A stretch of 6,371 nucleotides of DNA. Origin: Paludibacteraceae bacterium (GTDB lineage: Bacteria > Bacteroidota > Bacteroidia > Bacteroidales > Paludibacteraceae). Shown here piece after piece: positions 4,253 to 6,371 of this stretch. Location of the stretch: positions 1-6,371 of the forward strand of contig JAGCZK010000135.1 of assembly GCA_017960065.1 (NCBI GenBank), read 5' to 3'. How positions within the stretch are numbered: position 1 is the first letter of the stretch; the number at the start of each line of letters is the position of its first letter. Both the position numbers and the translations under genes were made by a program. The notes beneath the pieces were generated by a model, which saw only the letters and a list, made by a program, of their open reading frames with translations, was not told the DNA's origin and made no database searches.

Positions 4253-5743
4253 ATGAAAAACAGGTTTTTGATACTGATCGGTCTGTGTGTGGCCGGCATT
4301 GCGGCAACACAGGCGCAAACCATTTACGAAGCGGCTTCGCAAAGCGCACAGGATTTGGGCGGTACCGCCCGTTTCCTGGGCAGCGGCGGGGCATTCAATG
4401 CCATTGGCGGCGAAGTCAGCACCATTTCGTACAACCCGGCCGGACTGGCCGTCTATGCCAGCGACGAGCTTACCGCAACGGTCAACATCCAGTGGGCCAA
4501 TTCGCGTTTTGAGCAACAGCAACGCATGGGATGGCCCACCGCCACGTTGGCCAATGCCGCATACATCAAGACCTTCAAGACCGACCGCGAACGCGGCTTG
4601 GTATCGTGGAACATCGCATTCTCCTACAACGCGGTTTATACGCAAAAACGCCGGGCCTCGTATGCCGGCAACACCACCCGTTCCTTCGCCGACTTTTTGG
4701 CCGCCTATTCCGAAGGGCTGGACGAAACCATGATGAACTACGAAGAAGAGGATGCCGGCTGGGCTTCGGTCTTGGCCTACGACGCCGGACTGATTGTCCC
4801 CAACGGAGCCTCGTCGTGGAAATCGGGCGCCCCCGAAGATGAAAGCGCCAACAACTTCTACTACGAAGAGAACGGACACAACAACGAATTCGCCATCAGC
4901 TTCGGCACCAACTTCAACCACCAGTGGTATGCCGGATTGTCGTTGGCAGGCAATTACCTCAACTACGCGCTTTACAGCCAATACTCCGAACAGTACAGCG
5001 ACCGGACCTTTATCAACGAGCGCACGTACAACGCCAACGGAGTCGGATTTACCTGCAAACTCGGACTGTTGTACAAACCGGTCAAATGGATACGGCTCGG
5101 ACTGGCCTTCCACACGCCCGGCCTTTACGTCAACAAGGACAAGGCCTCGACCTGTTACAAGAGTGATTTGTACTGGTATGGTTCGCCCGGCTACGACACC
5201 TTCTACCGTTACCGTTTGCGCACTCCCCTGCGCGCTTCGGCCAGTTTGGGCATACACTTGGGCAAGTATGGCATCTTCGGATTGGAATACCAGTTCAGCA
5301 ATACGCAGAACATCCGTATCGGCCACCATTCGACCGATGCCATCAACGTCAAGATCAACCGTTACCTGCTCGACCAGCACACCGTTCGCGCCGGACTCGA
5401 AATCAAGCCCTTCACCTGGTTTGCCTTACGGGCCGGAGCCGGATACACCAGCCCGTTTACCGGCAAGTATCCTCAAGACGCGCTGCAATACAATGACACC
5501 GACACCGAAATCGGCTATTACCACGATTATGGGTCGTATTTTGTCAGCGCCGGATTCGGGTTCAAGTTCAACATCCAATACATCGATTTCGCCTACATCT
5601 ATCAGGCCAATCGCGGCGAGTACCACCCCTACAACGCGCACTATAGCGGCGTTGGCGGCGGCGAGCTGAACATTGGGGATGTCTGCTTGCCTTTCCGCAG
5701 TGTACGCAACCAGATTGTCTTTACCTACGGACTGAAATTTTAA
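4253..5743 (+). CDS. OmpP1/FadL-like outer-membrane transport protein
   Basis: The family comprises outer-membrane beta-barrels with a plugged N-terminus that pass hydrophobic compounds; Bacteroidetes members are sometimes labelled hemin receptors. The 496-aa product begins MKNRFLILIGLCVAGIAATQA, a signal peptide cleaved before QTIYE. The family signature follows: LGGTARFLGSGGAFNAIGG (35-53), then STISYNPAGLAVY (56-68). The rest alternates aromatic and polar residues as barrel strands, for example WYAGLSLAGNYLNYALY and FVSAGFGFKFNIQYIDFAY. It ends QIVFTYGLKF with the terminal Phe needed for barrel assembly. ATG-4253 is chosen because it opens the signal peptide; the frame extends further upstream only through the repeat tract of the previous gene. 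It lies 10 bp after that gene and is likely cotranscribed and functionally linked. The substrate cannot be told from sequence. Confidence 0.88.
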   Translation: MKNRFLILIGLCVAGIAATQAQTIYEAASQSAQDLGGTARFLGSGGAFNAIGGEVSTISYNPAGLAVYASDELTATVNIQWANSRFEQQQRMGWPTATLANAAYIKTFKTDRERGLVSWNIAFSYNAVYTQKRRASYAGNTTRSFADFLAAYSEGLDETMMNYEEEDAGWASVLAYDAGLIVPNGASSWKSGAPEDESANNFYYEENGHNNEFAISFGTNFNHQWYAGLSLAGNYLNYALYSQYSEQYSDRTFINERTYNANGVGFTCKLGLLYKPVKWIRLGLAFHTPGLYVNKDKASTCYKSDLYWYGSPGYDTFYRYRLRTPLRASASLGIHLGKYGIFGLEYQFSNTQNIRIGHHSTDAINVKINRYLLDQHTVRAGLEIKPFTWFALRAGAGYTSPFTGKYPQDALQYNDTDTEIGYYHDYGSYFVSAGFGFKFNIQYIDFAYIYQANRGEYHPYNAHYSGVGGGELNIGDVCLPFRSVRNQIVFTYGLKF

Positions 5744-5753
5744 GGAATCTTGC

Positions 5754-5779
5754 TTAGCGCAATGCGCTGACGATTTTTT
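5754..5779 (+). terminator. Weak candidate terminator of the OmpP1 operon
   Basis: TTAGCGC and GCGCTGA (5754-5760 and 5764-5770) form a 7 bp stem, with one T-G pair, around an AAT loop. CGA and then TTTTTT (5774-5779) follow. The stem begins 10 bp past the OmpP1 stop. The three-base gap before the T-run and the short stem make it weak. It lies wholly inside the 3' end of lpxB, so coding constraint could also explain it. Confidence 0.35.
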
Positions 5780-6371
5780 CGGCAGCGCTTTCGGAGGCGA
5801 CTTGCCGGGTCAGGACGCGCCGGATTTCGGCATAGTCGTCGAGCATTCGCCGACGATTGTCCGGGTCTTCGAGCAAGCGGTGCAACTGTTCTTCGAGCGC
5901 CTTGGGGGTAAGGTGGTAGGCCAGCAGTTCCCTGACCACTTCCTTGCCGGCGATAATATTGACCAGCGACACATACTTGATTTTGAGCAACATGCCGTAG
6001 ATAATCGGATACGAAATGTATTTGGCCGGCAATTGGTAGCACACCACTTCCGGCACGTTTAGCAAGGCGGTTTCGAGCGTAGCCGTACCCGAATTCACAA
6101 CGGCTGCCTCGGCATGCTGCAGCAGTTCGTAAGCGCAATCCCACACCACCGGAACATCAACGTCTTTGTAAGCGTCGCTTTCGAGCGATGAGGTCGCCGC
6201 CAGGACAAACTGATACTGCGGAAAGGCCGCACGGTTCAAGGCCAAGAGCGTCGGCAGGCACAAGCGCACCTCCTGGCGGCGGCTGCCGGGCAGCAGGGCG
6301 ACGATGGGCTTGTCGGGCAAACCGGTCTCGCGCAAAAACCGCTCGCGCTCAACAGTCGCGGCGTGGCTGAC
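5754..6371 (-). CDS. lpxB: Lipid-A-disaccharide synthase, C-terminal part
   Basis: LpxB joins UDP-2,3-diacylglucosamine and lipid X into the lipid A disaccharide at the inner face of the cytoplasmic membrane. The 205 residues seen are the C-terminal half; the family is usually about 380 aa, and the rest lies past the right edge. Counting from the edge: VALLPGSRRQE (24-34) is the family's nucleotide-sugar-binding loop, ending the first strand of the C-terminal Rossmann-like domain. NSGTATLETALLNVP (93-107) and KYVSLVNIIAGKEVVRELL (132-150) are the UDP-binding and C-terminal signatures. The codon at 6335-6333 is an internal TTG (Leu) in FLRETGLPD, not a start, since the frame stays open to the edge. 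It converges on the OmpP1 gene with 10 bp between the stop codons. No defect is seen. Confidence 0.95.
   Translation of the reverse strand, partial: VSHAATVERERFLRETGLPDKPIVALLPGSRRQEVRLCLPTLLALNRAAFPQYQFVLAATSSLESDAYKDVDVPVVWDCAYELLQHAEAAVVNSGTATLETALLNVPEVVCYQLPAKYISYPIIYGMLLKIKYVSLVNIIAGKEVVRELLAYHLTPKALEEQLHRLLEDPDNRRRMLDDYAEIRRVLTRQVASESAAEKIVSALR

Noticed and set aside
3959..5380. A 473-codon open frame on the minus strand across the repeat tract and the OmpP1-like gene
   Set aside because: It is the mirror of the real frame: long Val/Gly-rich stretches and a Cys/Thr/Arg-rich low-complexity tail with no domain. The plus strand has a clear signal peptide, family motifs and a barrel-type C-terminus.

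Overview
The window looks like chromosomal DNA from a member of the Bacteroidota, probably Bacteroidales. Four things point there: promoter elements of the TTTG / 19 bp / TAnnTTTG type, A-rich leaders in place of Shine-Dalgarno sites, a PrmA with a Bacteroidetes-style NINRNIL motif, and an OmpP1/FadL-like outer-membrane protein encoded behind a Trp/Tyr/His-rich exported protein. Genus cannot be fixed from this sequence. The coding DNA has moderate GC and the intergenic DNA is AT-rich.

Layout. Bases 1-75 hold the last 24 codons of a gene that resembles the C-terminus of a Bacteroidetes AAA ATPase. A 235 bp AT-rich control region follows (76-310). It has two long dyads, a well-formed promoter and a hairpin at the predicted 5' end of the transcript. 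This promoter serves a compact rightward cluster (311-1971): a 64-aa protein, a 75-aa protein, a domain resembling the phage/conjugative-element 'putative polyvalent protein kinase' family, and a 214-aa protein that appears to carry two related helix-turn-helix units. The last two genes overlap by ATGA. This cluster is the accessory and least understood part of the window.

The cluster ends against a leftward tRNA with anticodon CAU (1989-2065). The tRNA's intrinsic terminator overlaps the final codons and the stop of the HTH gene. The tRNA has its own promoter just beyond the stop codon of leftward prmA (2129-2965), which encodes the ribosomal protein L11 methyltransferase. A divergent promoter region (2966-3081) separates prmA from a rightward two-gene unit: an exported low-complexity protein with a Trp/Tyr/His-rich centre and a Ser/Gly/Arg repeat tail (3082-4242), and, 10 bp later, an OmpP1/FadL-like beta-barrel protein (4253-5743). 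Leftward lpxB, encoding lipid-A-disaccharide synthase, enters from the right edge and converges with a 10 bp gap (5754-6371, N-terminus outside the window).

How it fits together. The right half is ordinary cell-envelope and translation housekeeping: lipid A synthesis, an outer-membrane channel with an exported partner, L11 methylation and a tRNA. The left half looks like a small autoregulated accessory module next to the 3' end of a tRNA, a common integration site for mobile elements. Its kinase-like plus HTH make-up suggests a conflict, toxin-antitoxin-like or element-maintenance function. That is inference only.
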